From an uncultured Litoreibacter sp. (GTDB lineage Bacteria; Pseudomonadota; Alphaproteobacteria; Rhodobacterales; Rhodobacteraceae): a stretch of DNA of 64,000 nucleotides. Below the pieces are notes generated by a model that ran no database searches, had not been told where the DNA came from, and was given only the letters and a program-made list of their open reading frames with translations. The DNA lies in the NCBI GenBank assembly GCA_947494645.1, contig CANLVO010000001.1:1736001-1800000 (forward strand). The letters are read 5' to 3'. Position 1 is the stretch's first letter; the number at the start of each line of letters is the position of its first letter. Made by a program: the position numbers and the translations under genes. Shown piece by piece: positions 47,741 to 56,908 of this stretch.

Positions 47741-48390
47741 CCGAGACCGCAGGCTCTGAAGCGGAACGCAAGATGCAGTTTCTCTACGCGCTGCGCTCTA
47801 AGGGCGTGATGAATGGGCGCGTGCTGACCGCGATGGAGAAAGTGGATCGGGGCGATTTCGTCACCGGGCATTTTGCCGACCGCGCCTATGAGGACATGCC
47901 GCTGCCGATTGCCTGCGGGCAGACCATCAGCCAGCCTTCGGTGGTGGGGCTGATGACGCAGGCCCTCGACGTGCAGCCGCGGGATAAGGTTTTGGAGGTG
48001 GGCACGGGCTCGGGCTATCAGGCGGCGATCCTCAGCCATCTGGCGCGACGGGTCTACACCGTGGACCGCCATGCGCAGCTGACCCGCCCGGTGCGGCAGT
48101 ATTTCGAGGCCAATCACATCACCAACGTCACCGTGGTCACCGGCGATGGCAGCTTTGGGCTGCCCGAACAGGCGCCCTTTGAGCGCATTATTGTGACCGC
48201 CGCTGCCGAAGATCCGCCCGGTCCGCTGTTGGCACAGCTTCAGATGGGGGGTATCATGGTCGTGCCGGTGGGCCAATCAGATGCGGTGCAAAGCCTCATC
48301 AAGGTCACCCGGACCGAGCAAGGCTTTGATTATGAAGAGCTTTTACCGGTACGCTTCGTCCCTCTTCTGGAGGGTCTGGGACAGAATTAG
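47737..48390 (+). CDS. pcm: Protein-L-isoaspartate O-methyltransferase
   Basis: Pcm repairs isoaspartyl residues using AdoMet. The 217-residue protein has the AdoMet loop [13 protein letters not shown], the acidic VYTVDRH motif and the family-typical [17 protein letters not shown]. It is coupled to surE by ATGA and followed by nlpD, the surE-pcm-nlpD order seen across proteobacteria. Confidence 0.95.
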   Translation: MTETAGSEAERKMQFLYALRSKGVMNGRVLTAMEKVDRGDFVTGHFADRAYEDMPLPIACGQTISQPSVVGLMTQALDVQPRDKVLEVGTGSGYQAAILSHLARRVYTVDRHAQLTRPVRQYFEANHITNVTVVTGDGSFGLPEQAPFERIIVTAAAEDPPGPLLAQLQMGGIMVVPVGQSDAVQSLIKVTRTEQGFDYEELLPVRFVPLLEGLGQN

Positions 48391-48435
48391 CGCCTAAGGC
48401 TCAGATATAAGAGCCGGGCTTTGAGGGTGAGTGAC

Positions 48436-49608
48436 ATGCGCAACAGGCGTTTTAGCAAGATATTGCCAGTGATGGCTTTGGGATTTGGGCTTACGGCCTG
48501 CGACACGGTGTCAGAAAGTGTCGCGAATTTGGACCTTGATCTGCGCAACACAGCAGGCGGTCTGGACACATCAGACGCAGCGCGCAACGCGACGCTGGCG
48601 CGGCCTGCACCAGACAGCCGGGGCGTGATTTCCTATCCGAATTATCAGGTGGCCGTGGCCCAAAGGGGCGACAGCGTGGCCAGCCTGTCGGCGCGGGTCG
48701 GCGGCTCGGCGGCAGAGATTGCCAGCTTCAACGGCCTGAAAGTGACAGATGTGCTGGGCGCAGGAGAGATCGTGGCCCTGCCCCGGTCCGTGCCTGCCCC
48801 GGCCGTGCTGACGCAACCCGGTGCCCAGCCGGGCCCAGTGGATATCTCAGGGATTGCGACCTCGGCCATTGACCGTGCGCCCTCGGGCGGCGGGATTGTG
48901 CGGGCACAGCCCTCGAAACGTATCGACGGGCCGGAGCCCGTGCGCCATCAGGTTCAACGCGGCGAGACCGCCTTCAGCATCGCGCGGCTTTACAAAGTGT
49001 CGGTGCGGGCTCTGGCCGACTGGAACGGACTTGGGCCCGATCTTGAGGTCCGCGAAGACCAATATTTGCTGATCCCGGTCTCATCGCCCGCGGTGACACC
49101 GGCCTCGGCCACCACCACGAGCCCGGGACGAGGAACCGCAACACCCGTGCCGCCTTCGGCCGCGACACCGTTGCCGGAACCGGTGACAGAGGCCCCGAAA
49201 CCGGCGGCCCCTGCTCCAGCACCTGCGCCGGAGCCCGCGGCCGCCCCGGCTGCGAGCGCTGCCGCGTTCAGCGCGCCTGTGTCTGGCAAAATCCTGCGGC
49301 CTTATCAGAAGAACAAGAACGAAGGCATTGATATTGCGGCGGAAACCGGCGCTCCGGTGCGGGCTGCCGCGGACGGCACAGTGGCCGCGATCACGCGTGA
49401 TACAGATCAGGTACCGATCCTTGTGGTGCGCCACCCGGGCAACGTGCTGACGGTTTACGCCAATATCAGCGCGATTTCGGTCAAGAAGGGCGACAAGGTC
49501 ACCAAGGGTCAGGCGCTGGCCAAAGTGGGCCCCGGCAGCCCGCCCTTCCTGCATTTCGAAATTCGCGAGGGCTTTGAAAGCGTCAACCCGTCGAAATACC
49601 TGAAGTAA
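48436..49608 (+). CDS. nlpD: NlpD-like lipoprotein with LysM and M23 domains
   Basis: This 390-residue protein is a lipoprotein: lipobox LTAC at residues 18-21 with lipidated C21. It has LysM-like peptidoglycan-binding motifs (VQRGETAFSIARLYKVSV and an earlier degenerate one), a Pro/Ala-rich linker (about residues 205-280) and a C-terminal M23 domain. The M23 zinc ligands are degenerate (GIDIAAETGAP instead of H-x-x-x-D), so like E. coli NlpD it probably activates an amidase rather than cutting itself. The ATG at 48436 is preferred over the TTG at 48421. Confidence 0.88.
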   Translation: MRNRRFSKILPVMALGFGLTACDTVSESVANLDLDLRNTAGGLDTSDAARNATLARPAPDSRGVISYPNYQVAVAQRGDSVASLSARVGGSAAEIASFNGLKVTDVLGAGEIVALPRSVPAPAVLTQPGAQPGPVDISGIATSAIDRAPSGGGIVRAQPSKRIDGPEPVRHQVQRGETAFSIARLYKVSVRALADWNGLGPDLEVREDQYLLIPVSSPAVTPASATTTSPGRGTATPVPPSAATPLPEPVTEAPKPAAPAPAPAPEPAAAPAASAAAFSAPVSGKILRPYQKNKNEGIDIAAETGAPVRAAADGTVAAITRDTDQVPILVVRHPGNVLTVYANISAISVKKGDKVTKGQALAKVGPGSPPFLHFEIREGFESVNPSKYLK

Positions 49609-49681
49609 GAGAGCCGCCCCTGAACAAAGGAGCGGGCAGACTCCCTTGAGGATGTTTTTGAACACGGAAATGCGGGGTGAC

Positions 49682-50521
49682 TTAGAGGGCTACCCCTTGG
49701 CGGCCTGCGAGGTCGGTGAAGTATTGCCAAGCCACCCGGCCTGAACGGGCACCCCGGGTTTGTTGCCATTCGATAGCTTCAGCGCGCAATGTGTCGGCGT
49801 CGATTTTGACGCCGTAGGCCGCGCAATAGCCTGAGATCATCTCCAGATACTGGTCCTGATCGCAGGGGTGGAAGCCCAGCCAGAGGCCGAAGCGGTCCGA
49901 CAGGGAGACCTTTTCCTCAACCGCCTCGGAAGGGTTGATCGCCGAGCCGCGTTCATTCTCGATCATGTCGCGCGGCATCAGGTGGCGGCGGTTGGAGGTG
50001 GCGTAGAGGATCACGTTCTCGGGCCGGCCCTCGATACCGCCATCAAGCACGGCCTTGAGCGATTTGTAATGCTCGTCATCATGGGAAAAGCTGAGATCGT
50101 CGCAAAAGAGCACGAAGCGTTGGTCGGGGGCTGCGCGTAGCAGGCCAAGGAGGCGGCCGACGGAGGGGAGGTCCTCGCGTTGCAGCTCGATCAGTTTCAG
50201 CGCGTGGGTATTGGAGACATGCGCGTGGATCGCCTTGACCAGCGAAGATTTTCCCATACCGCGCGCGCCCCAGAGGAGCGCGTTATTGGCGGCATAGCCT
50301 CGGGCGAATTGCTCCGTGTTGGCCAGAAGCGTGTCACGCGCGCGGTCGATGCCAATGAGCAGATCGAGCGCCACGCGTTTAACGTTCGGGACCGGTTGCA
50401 GGCGATCAGGCGCGACATGCCACAGATAGGCAGTGGCCTGCGCGAAGTCAGGCAGGTCCCCGGGCGGCGGGGAGACCCGCTCCAGCGCCTCTGCAATCCG
50501 GGTCAGGGCGGCGTCGCTCAA
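49682..50521 (-). CDS. DUF815 AAA-type ATPase
   Basis: This 279-residue protein has a Walker A WGARGMGKSS (about residue 85), Walker B FVLFCDDLSF and a sensor-1-like ATSNRRHL. That is the DUF815 family of predicted ATP-binding proteins. It overlaps the tatC stop as ATGA and is the last gene of the tatABC transcript, an arrangement common in Rhodobacterales. Function is unknown. Confidence 0.88.
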   Translation of the reverse strand: MSDAALTRIAEALERVSPPPGDLPDFAQATAYLWHVAPDRLQPVPNVKRVALDLLIGIDRARDTLLANTEQFARGYAANNALLWGARGMGKSSLVKAIHAHVSNTHALKLIELQREDLPSVGRLLGLLRAAPDQRFVLFCDDLSFSHDDEHYKSLKAVLDGGIEGRPENVILYATSNRRHLMPRDMIENERGSAINPSEAVEEKVSLSDRFGLWLGFHPCDQDQYLEMISGYCAAYGVKIDADTLRAEAIEWQQTRGARSGRVAWQYFTDLAGRQGVAL

Positions 50522-51432
50522 GGCCCTCGATCCTCGGTATGCTCTTCTTCCTCGTCCTCGTCATCGACCCACAAGCCTTCCTCGCGCAGCTTGGCCTCGC
50601 GGGTTTTCTCAACCCGGCTCACGAGAAAGATCGACACTTCGTAGAGGCCATAGACCACGACGAACAGAATGCCTTGGGTGATTACGTCGGGTGGGGTGAC
50701 CAGAGCGGCCAGCACCAGAATGCCGACAACAGCGTATTTGCGGACCGACTTGAGCCCCTCGGCAGAGACCAGCCCGGCCTTGCCCATCAGCGTCAGCAAG
50801 ACGGGCAGCTGGAAGCACAGCCCGAAGGCCATGATGAATTTCAGTGTGATATCAAGGCTTTCATTGACCTTGCCGAAGAACGTGATGCGGATCCCGTCGC
50901 CCGTTTCAGGCACGATAGCCGCCCCGTCGGGCAGCTCGGGCTTGGCCCCTTGCAGCAGGTTGGCAAAGATCGAGGAGACGTCGGCAAAGCCCAGAAAGAA
51001 GGCCATGGCCAAGGGTGTGACCACGAAATGCGCAAAGCTGGCGCCCAGCATGAACATCACCGGAGAGGCAATCAGGAAGGGTAGAAACGCGTTCTTTTCG
51101 GTGCGGTAGAGCCCCGGCGCCACGAAGCGCCACAGCTGGAAGCCGATGACCGGGAAGGCCAGCGCAAAGCCAAACACCATGGAGATGCGGAATAGCGTGA
51201 ACAGGTATTCCTGCGGCGAGGTATATTGCAGCGTGGGCGACGGATCGCCCAGCTCGCGCAACGTGGCCTCAATCGGGCCAAGCAGGAATTGCAGGATCGG
51301 CTCGGCGACGACAAAGGCCAGCACGATGCCCACGATAAACGCCATGACAGCGCGAATGAGGCGCGTGCGCAGCTCGGCCAAATGCTCGATCAGCGGTGCG
51401 GCGCTGTCTTCGACCTGTTCTGTGTCGCTCAT
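50518..51432 (-). CDS. tatC: Twin-arginine translocase subunit TatC
   Basis: TatC recognises twin-arginine signal peptides. The 304-residue protein has six spans, the N-terminal [17 protein letters not shown], and the periplasmic [14 protein letters not shown] region. The C-terminus is an unusually long acidic tail ([13 protein letters not shown]). It overlaps tatB by ATGA. Confidence 0.95.
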   Translation of the reverse strand: MSDTEQVEDSAAPLIEHLAELRTRLIRAVMAFIVGIVLAFVVAEPILQFLLGPIEATLRELGDPSPTLQYTSPQEYLFTLFRISMVFGFALAFPVIGFQLWRFVAPGLYRTEKNAFLPFLIASPVMFMLGASFAHFVVTPLAMAFFLGFADVSSIFANLLQGAKPELPDGAAIVPETGDGIRITFFGKVNESLDITLKFIMAFGLCFQLPVLLTLMGKAGLVSAEGLKSVRKYAVVGILVLAALVTPPDVITQGILFVVVYGLYEVSIFLVSRVEKTREAKLREEGLWVDDEDEEEEHTEDRGP

Positions 51433-51983
51433 GAGGAGGCTTTCTTGGCCGCAGATTTAGCCGCAGTTTTGGCTTTGGACGCGGTTTTCGCAGCCGGTTT
51501 AGCGGCGGCCTTCTTGGGCGCGGCTTTCGGTTTTGGGGCGGTCTTTGGCTTCGCGGCAGCCTTTGGTTTGGACGCAGCCTTTGGTTTGGCTGCAGCCTTC
51601 GCCGCCTCCGCCTCTGCCGCGCGCTTGGACGCTTCTTTCTTCGCGGTGGCGGCGTGGATCTTCTCGGCGGCCTCGGCGCGGTTCTTGGCCAGCTTTTCGG
51701 TCTCGGAGCCGGGTGTGAACTTAGACGGGTCCACCGCCTTTTTCACAGCATCAAGTCCCATCTTCTTGGGGTTGGCCGCCGCTTTCAGCGTTTTTGAGAC
51801 CTCGGAGACACCTGCATCATCTGCCGCCGCCTCCATGGCTGAACTGAATTCGCGCGCCATGCGTTTGGCCTTGCCGGTGAACTGTCCCAACGTACGGAAC
51901 ATGCCGGGCAGGTCCTTGGGGCCCACCACGATCAGCGCGACGACGCCGACCACCAACATCTCGGTCATGCCGATATCAAACAT
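51429..51983 (-). CDS. tatB: Twin-arginine translocase subunit TatB
   Basis: This 184-residue protein has the N-terminal span [19 protein letters not shown] followed by [20 protein letters not shown], the amphipathic helix of TatB. The last ~85 residues are Ala/Lys/Pro repeats ([16 protein letters not shown]) that vary among species and look histone-tail-like. Overlaps tatC; 18 bases from tatA. Confidence 0.93.
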   Translation of the reverse strand: MFDIGMTEMLVVGVVALIVVGPKDLPGMFRTLGQFTGKAKRMAREFSSAMEAAADDAGVSEVSKTLKAAANPKKMGLDAVKKAVDPSKFTPGSETEKLAKNRAEAAEKIHAATAKKEASKRAAEAEAAKAAAKPKAASKPKAAAKPKTAPKPKAAPKKAAAKPAAKTASKAKTAAKSAAKKASS

Positions 51984-52001
51984 GGGCGCGGCCCCTTACG
52001 A

Positions 52002-52232
52002 TCAGGCTTTGTCTTTGTCGCTTGGGGTGACGTCCTTGGCGGCCTCTGCCGCGCTGTCGGCCACGGTCTCAGCGTCGTCGATTTCCTTGGTGCTGTCGTC
52101 GACGCCCTTCTTGAACGCGGTGATGCCCTTGCCGACCTCACCCATCAGCGACGAGATCTTGCCCCGGCCAAAAAGCACCAGAACCACGACCGCAATTAGC
52201 AAAAGACCCGGCAATCCAATATTGTTCAGCAT
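52002..52232 (-). CDS. tatA: Twin-arginine translocase subunit TatA
   Basis: This 76-residue protein has a short span ending in [18 protein letters not shown], the FG hinge and amphipathic helix of TatA, then an acidic/Lys tail. First gene of the tatA-tatB-tatC-DUF815 operon. The 235-base gap upstream (52233-52467) must hold its promoter and that of the divergent gene; I see no clear operator. Confidence 0.93.
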   Translation of the reverse strand: MLNNIGLPGLLLIAVVVLVLFGRGKISSLMGEVGKGITAFKKGVDDSTKEIDDAETVADSAAEAAKDVTPSDKDKA

Positions 52233-52467
52233 GTGAAGCTACTCCTGTCTGGCGCGGTGTCGCGCCCGTTCCACTTTGGTCAGGAAACTATCTAAGCGCT
52301 CTGACGGCATTTCGGAACCCGCAAAAACGCGCCCTGCCCCCCGCCAGCAGCTGTTTTTCGCCACGTTTGTGCGATCTTCGCCGTTGCAGCATCACTCCTG
52401 ACAGGTTTATGTCAGTTGTGGGGATCTACAAAGGTCAAACCGAAACAGAATCACCAGGAGCTTTGAC

Positions 52468-52776
52468 ATGACCCCCAATTCCGCCCCCCAAATTGCAGAA
52501 ATCGTCACCTTTTCTTTGAATGAAGGCGTCAGCGATGCCGACTATCTGGCGCTATCGGAGGCAACAAAAGACTACGTCACCGGCGCCGCGGGTTTTGTGA
52601 CCCGGCAGCTGTCCAAATCCGAAGACGGCATCTGGACCGACTACATCGTCTGGGACAGCATGGAAAACGCGCAGGAGGCCGCGAAAGGCTTCATGGAACA
52701 GGCCTTCGCCCCTGCGCTTGTTGGCGCGATCAATGCCGAGACGATGACGCTCCGCCATCAGAAAATATGTTGGTAA
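52468..52776 (+). CDS. Small ABM-like protein
   Basis: This 102-residue protein looks like a dimeric ferredoxin-fold (antibiotic biosynthesis monooxygenase-like) protein: EIVTFSLNEGVSDADYLAL, FVTRQLSKSEDGIWTDYIVWDS. CAGGAGC precedes the ATG. It is 6 bases upstream of a WYL regulator and so probably its regulatory partner or target. Enzyme activity is not demonstrated by sequence. Confidence 0.75.
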   Translation: MTPNSAPQIAEIVTFSLNEGVSDADYLALSEATKDYVTGAAGFVTRQLSKSEDGIWTDYIVWDSMENAQEAAKGFMEQAFAPALVGAINAETMTLRHQKICW

Positions 52777-52782
52777 GCCCGC

Positions 52783-53478
52783 ATGCGCCGCTCTGACCGC
52801 CTGTTTGATCTGGTCTTGATCCTGCGCGACGGGCGGCTGCACCGCGCCGAGGACCTGGCCCACAGGCTCGAGGTCTCGGTGCGGACAATATATCGCGACA
52901 TGGACACGCTGGTGCTGTCCGGCGTGCCCGTCGCTGGCGAGCGCGGCATGGGCTACATGATGACCGCGCCGATCACCTTGCCACCATTGAATCTGACCCT
53001 GACCGAGCTGGAAGCGCTGCATCTGGGCATGGCGGTGGTGGGCGAGGCCGCTGATGACGAATTGAAGGAGGCCGCCAAGACGCTTTCGGCCAAAATCGAC
53101 GCCGTCCTGCCCGAAGACCGCGCCACCCCGCCGACCGGCTGGGGGTTTGCCGTCTACCCGTTTCAGGACGCCGCCGCCGGATTTCGGTTCATGCCGCAGA
53201 TCCGAAAGGCCATCCGGGCGCGTCAGAAACTGAAGATCGACTACAGCGATGACAGTGGCAACCGAACGACCCGGGTGATCCGGCCATTGCAAATGGAATA
53301 TTGGGGTCGGGTGTGGACCGCATCCTGCTGGTGCGAATTGCGGGCCGACTTCCGGCTCTTTCGCATCGACCGCATCCGCGCCCTGACCGTGCTGGCAGAG
53401 CTGTTTGTGGAAGAACAAGGCAAATCATTGGCCGATCTCAAAGCCAAATACAAAGACGCCTCTGACGAAAAACGTTAG
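52783..53478 (+). CDS. YafY-type HTH/WYL transcriptional regulator
   Basis: This 231-residue protein has an N-terminal winged HTH of the DeoR type (RRSDRLFDLVLILRDGR, SVRTIYRDMDTLVLSGVPV) and a C-terminal WYL domain, here with GRVWTASCWCELRADFRLFRIDRI. WYL domains sense nucleic acid or small ligands. It follows the ABM-like gene by 6 bases, probably in one operon that it controls. Confidence 0.88.
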   Translation: MRRSDRLFDLVLILRDGRLHRAEDLAHRLEVSVRTIYRDMDTLVLSGVPVAGERGMGYMMTAPITLPPLNLTLTELEALHLGMAVVGEAADDELKEAAKTLSAKIDAVLPEDRATPPTGWGFAVYPFQDAAAGFRFMPQIRKAIRARQKLKIDYSDDSGNRTTRVIRPLQMEYWGRVWTASCWCELRADFRLFRIDRIRALTVLAELFVEEQGKSLADLKAKYKDASDEKR

Positions 53479-53503
53479 CTCGCAAAAGCGGACCACTTAT
53501 CCG

Positions 53504-53534
53504 CATCACTGCTTAAAAAATACTCCCCCCGGAG
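53504..53534. repeat. Dispersed intergenic GTATTTT-type motif, copy D
   Basis: On the minus strand this reads GGGGGGAGTATTTTTTAAGC. It is the closest relative of copy C at 46096. It lies between the convergent WYL and DUF6314-like genes. Confidence 0.4.
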
Positions 53535-53568
53535 GGCCGGCCGGCCAGATGCGCGCCATCTCTGCGGC

Positions 53569-54003
53569 TCACCCCCGGCGGTATTCCGACACCATCCGGT
53601 AGTCCTTGCGCGGGCCTTGTACGCGCCACACCGACCGCCACCGCATCGCCCAGCCCGAGAAGTCATAGCTCACATGGTAAAGGTCCGGGTCGCAATGATG
53701 CACCGCATCAGGGGCCACCCCCTTGCCGTCAATCTTGTGAAACGCCCGCCCGTCATCAAAAGTCACGGCGATCCCGCAGTCTTCCTGTTGCCAGATATAG
53801 GCGCGGCTGGCGGCCATGGGCGGCTGGCCTGCATAGGACATCTCGCCCGTCTCGAAATAATCCATCACCTTGTCATGCCCGGCATGCGGGCTGAACAAGG
53901 CGCTGCCTTCAAACCGCCCCTCAGATTGCGCCCGCCGGTCTTCAATGACCCGGCTCAGCTGCCAGCGGCCTTCAAATGCTTTCAAATCAGGCAAATCCGT
54001 CAT
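53569..54003 (-). CDS. DUF6314-like protein
   Basis: This 144-residue protein has beta-rich segments typical of a small lipocalin-like barrel: LKAFEGRWQLSRVIEDR, FTPH-like FSPHAGHDKVMDYFETG and HHCDPDLYHVSYDF. It matches my memory of DUF6314 in Rhodobacterales. It is 6 bases downstream of the secreted protein gene on the same strand. Function unknown. Confidence 0.72.
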   Translation of the reverse strand: MTDLPDLKAFEGRWQLSRVIEDRRAQSEGRFEGSALFSPHAGHDKVMDYFETGEMSYAGQPPMAASRAYIWQQEDCGIAVTFDDGRAFHKIDGKGVAPDAVHHCDPDLYHVSYDFSGWAMRWRSVWRVQGPRKDYRMVSEYRRG

Positions 54004-54009
54004 CCGCCT

Positions 54010-54354
54010 TCACTCCACGATCATGCCTTCGGTCACAAACCCTGTCTCAGAGATAAACCGGATCGCCGCCCCGTCCACATGCTGCTCCACATCGTAGCAG
54101 GCCCAGCCATCAGCGGGCGGCCACTGGCTGCAATACTTGTCCCCGCGCGGCGCCCAATAGCCCCATGACGGCCGGCCATTGTCATAGACCGTACGCCCGG
54201 AGGCGTAAAACACCTGCTTGGAGCCGTCATATTGCAAGGTGACGTCATTGAGCGCCGTCTCCAGCGCCGTGCCATCCAACAGCAGCCAATCCGTATCCCC
54301 GGCCAAAGCCGCGCACGGAAATACCGCCGAAATCACACATAAAACCCGGATCAT
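54010..54354 (-). CDS. Small secreted hypothetical protein
   Basis: This 114-residue protein starts MIRVLCVISAVFPCAALAGD, a signal peptide. The mature part is Trp- and Tyr-rich (RPSWGYWAPRGDKYCSQWPP, GWACYDVEQHVDG) with two Cys that could pair. Function unknown. A much longer frame reads on upstream through purB on the wrong strand and is not real. It probably shares a transcript with the DUF6314-like gene. Confidence 0.72.
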   Translation of the reverse strand: MIRVLCVISAVFPCAALAGDTDWLLLDGTALETALNDVTLQYDGSKQVFYASGRTVYDNGRPSWGYWAPRGDKYCSQWPPADGWACYDVEQHVDGAAIRFISETGFVTEGMIVE

Positions 54355-54447
54355 CGCATCTCCCCAATGCAGCTGGTCTTGTGAGCCTCTGGCGCGCAGT
54401 TTAAGACGCCCGCAACGCCCACTCAACACATGAAAGCGCGCAGCCTG

Positions 54448-55752
54448 ATGATCCCTAGATATTCTCGTCCCGACATGGTCGCCATCTGGTCCCCAGAGAC
54501 CAAATTCCGCATCTGGTACGAGATCGAGGCCCATGCCTGCGACGCCATGGCCGATCTCGGCGTGATCCCGCGCGAAAACGCCGAGGCCGTCTGGAAAGCC
54601 AAGGACGTGGAATTCGACGTGGCCCGCATCGACGAGATCGAGGCCGTCACCAAACATGACGTGATCGCCTTCCTGACCCATCTGGCCGAGCATGTGGGTT
54701 CGGACGAAGCCCGCTTCGTCCATCAAGGCATGACCTCCTCGGATGTGCTCGACACCTGCTTCAACGTGCAGCTGGTCCGCGCCGCCGATATTCTGATTGC
54801 TGATGTCGAGGGCCTGCTGGTCGCGCTGAAGAAACGCGCGATGGAGCATAAAGACACGCTGCGCGTCGGCCGCTCCCACGGCATTCACGCAGAACCCACC
54901 ATCATGGGCCTGACTTTCGCGCGGTTCTATGCGGAAATGGACCGCAACCTCGCCCGCCTGCGCACCGCCCGCGACGAGGTCTCCACCGGCGCGATTTCTG
55001 GTGCCATCGGCACCTTCGCCAATGTCGACCCGCGCGTCGAAGAACATGTCTGCGAGAAACTTGGCCTGACGCCCGAGCCGATTTCCACGCAAGTCATCCC
55101 CCGCGACCGCCACGCCGCCTTCTTCGCGGCTCTGGGCGTTGTCGCTTCCTCTATTGAAAACATCGCCACGGAAATCCGCCACATGCAGCGCACCGAGGTG
55201 CTGGAAGGCGCGGAGTTCTTCTCCATGGGCCAAAAGGGCTCCTCGGCCATGCCGCATAAGAAGAACCCGATCCTGACCGAGAACCTCACCGGCCTCGCCC
55301 GCGTGGTCCGCATGGCGGTGGTGCCTGCCATGGAAAACGTGGCCCTCTGGCATGAGCGCGATATTTCCCACTCCTCGGTAGAGCGCAACATCGGCCCCGA
55401 CACTACCATCACGCTGGACTTCGCACTGGCGCGTCTGACCTCCGTGATCGACAAGATGCTGATCTTCCCCGACAACATGCTCGACAACATGAACAAATTC
55501 CCCGGCCTGGTGATGTCGCAACGCGTGCTGCTGGCGCTCACCCAGGCCGGTGTCTCCCGCGAAGACGCCTACGCGATGGTGCAGCGCAACGCGCTGAAAG
55601 TCTGGGAACACCGCACCGACTTCCGCGAGGAATTGCTGGCCGACGAGGATGTGCTCAAAGCCCTCTCTGTCGAGGAGATCAACGAGAAATTCGACATGGG
55701 CTACCACACCAAACATGTCGATACAATTTTCGCCCGCGTCTTTGGCGCGTGA
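54448..55752 (+). CDS. purB: Adenylosuccinate lyase
   Basis: PurB cleaves SAICAR and adenylosuccinate, the latter made by PurA (4109-5404). The 434-residue protein shows the fumarase-superfamily signature GSSAMPHKKNP with the catalytic Ser, TSSDVLDTCFNVQLV, and GRSHGIHAEPTIMG with the catalytic His. The start at 54448 (MIPRYSRPDM) is the usual bacterial start; an ATG at 54430 is also in frame, and neither has a strong ribosome site. Confidence 0.96.
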   Translation: MIPRYSRPDMVAIWSPETKFRIWYEIEAHACDAMADLGVIPRENAEAVWKAKDVEFDVARIDEIEAVTKHDVIAFLTHLAEHVGSDEARFVHQGMTSSDVLDTCFNVQLVRAADILIADVEGLLVALKKRAMEHKDTLRVGRSHGIHAEPTIMGLTFARFYAEMDRNLARLRTARDEVSTGAISGAIGTFANVDPRVEEHVCEKLGLTPEPISTQVIPRDRHAAFFAALGVVASSIENIATEIRHMQRTEVLEGAEFFSMGQKGSSAMPHKKNPILTENLTGLARVVRMAVVPAMENVALWHERDISHSSVERNIGPDTTITLDFALARLTSVIDKMLIFPDNMLDNMNKFPGLVMSQRVLLALTQAGVSREDAYAMVQRNALKVWEHRTDFREELLADEDVLKALSVEEINEKFDMGYHTKHVDTIFARVFGA

Positions 55753-55950
55753 CCGGGTCTTCAAACGCGTCATCGGCTAAGCCATCATAAACACATCGTT
55801 AAGGTTAAAGCGCCCCGGCTGAACATCCGGGCGCGCCACCCACTCTCCATTTGGTCAGAAATACTCAAAGAGCCCCCTCACAAAAAACGTGAGTTTGCCA
55901 ACCCGGGTGCCCGTGCTATCTTCTGTCCCAGAACAACAGGAGAGCAAGCA

Positions 55951-56115
55951 ATGAACACCAAGATCATTCTCGCCGCACTGGCGCTCACCCTCGCCCCAAG
56001 CGTTGCATCTGCAATGGGCTGCGGCGCGGATCACATCAAGCAGACATCCAGTTGCCAATCCGGCACCAGCTGGGACGCTGAAAGCGGCAGCTGCGTGGCC
56101 AACCCGACCGGGTAG
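55951..56115 (+). CDS. 54-residue secreted Cys-rich small protein
   Basis: The product has a signal peptide (IILAALALTLAPSVASA) and a short mature part with four Cys, including C-QSG-TSWDAESGS-CV. The pattern C-x2-G-x3-D-x5-C-V recurs with identical spacing in the next gene's product. ACAGGAGAG precedes the ATG. No family is recognised; the motif may form one small disulfide loop. Confidence 0.7.
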   Translation: MNTKIILAALALTLAPSVASAMGCGADHIKQTSSCQSGTSWDAESGSCVANPTG

Positions 56116-56252
56116 CCCGATCATGTAAACACCCGGGCGACCGGTTTTATTCACTCAAGGCGGTGCACTTTAAAGTTCATCGCCTTGCGTGTTTTTTGGC
56201 GTCATGTTGCCCCCACATCTGATCTCATTCGTATTTGAAAAGGACGTCTCTC

Positions 56253-56795
56253 ATGTTTTCGACCCCACGACTTCCGCTCCTCACAGCGGCCCTGATGATC
56301 CCCACATTGGCTTTCGCCGCGGGCTCTGACAGCACCACGCCGCCAAAGCCCACCCAGACCTCGTCAGATTGCACCGCAGGTCAAATCTTCGACGAAAAAA
56401 CCGCCACATGCGTCGACAAATCTTCTTCACTGATCGATGACGACGCCCGCTATGAGGCGGTGCGCGAGCTGGCCTATCTGGGTGACTACCCCCGTGCGCT
56501 AGACATGCTCAGCGCAATGAACCCCGAAGATAGCCGAGTGCTGACCTATCGCGGCTTCATCGCGCGCAAGACAGGCGACATGGATGCCGCCATGACCTAT
56601 TACACCGCCGCCATCGCCGCCAATGCCGACAATATTCTGGCGCGCTCCTATATGGGTCAGGGTCTGGTTGAGGCCGGAGACCGTGACGCCGCCAAACTCC
56701 AGCTCGCCGAAATCAGAACCCGTGGAGGTCGCAACACATGGGCGGAGGTCTCTCTGAGCCAGGCCATTCGTACCGGATTGGGCAGCTCCTACTAA
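56253..56795 (+). CDS. Secreted tetratricopeptide-repeat protein
   Basis: This 180-residue protein has a signal peptide (LPLLTAALMIPTLAFA), a short C-x2-G-x3-D-x5-C-V motif (DCTAGQIFDEKTATCV) and then TPR helices (ARYEAVRELAYLGDYPRALDML, RGFIARKTGDMDAAMTYYTAAIAANADN). It likely acts in the periplasm as a scaffold. The start at 56253 follows AAAAGGACG; a TTG at 56235 is less likely. It follows the 54-residue protein by 137 bases. Confidence 0.8.
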   Translation: MFSTPRLPLLTAALMIPTLAFAAGSDSTTPPKPTQTSSDCTAGQIFDEKTATCVDKSSSLIDDDARYEAVRELAYLGDYPRALDMLSAMNPEDSRVLTYRGFIARKTGDMDAAMTYYTAAIAANADNILARSYMGQGLVEAGDRDAAKLQLAEIRTRGGRNTWAEVSLSQAIRTGLGSSY

Positions 56796-56908
56796 GGGCT
56801 GTATTTGGCTAAAATCCGAGGCAATCACTGCCCCTGGTTCTCCACCCCCTAAGCCCCCGTTAACCCCTTTGCGCCATATCTATCAGGTGCAAAGGGGACG
56901 TCAGGGCC

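Noticed and set aside
54010-55773. A 587-codon minus-strand frame covering purB
   Set aside because: purB on the plus strand is certain; only the last 114 codons of this frame, starting at 54354 with a signal peptide, look like a real gene.
55808-55837. GC-rich hairpin after purB
   Set aside because: Pairing needs a bulge and no T run follows; too weak to call.
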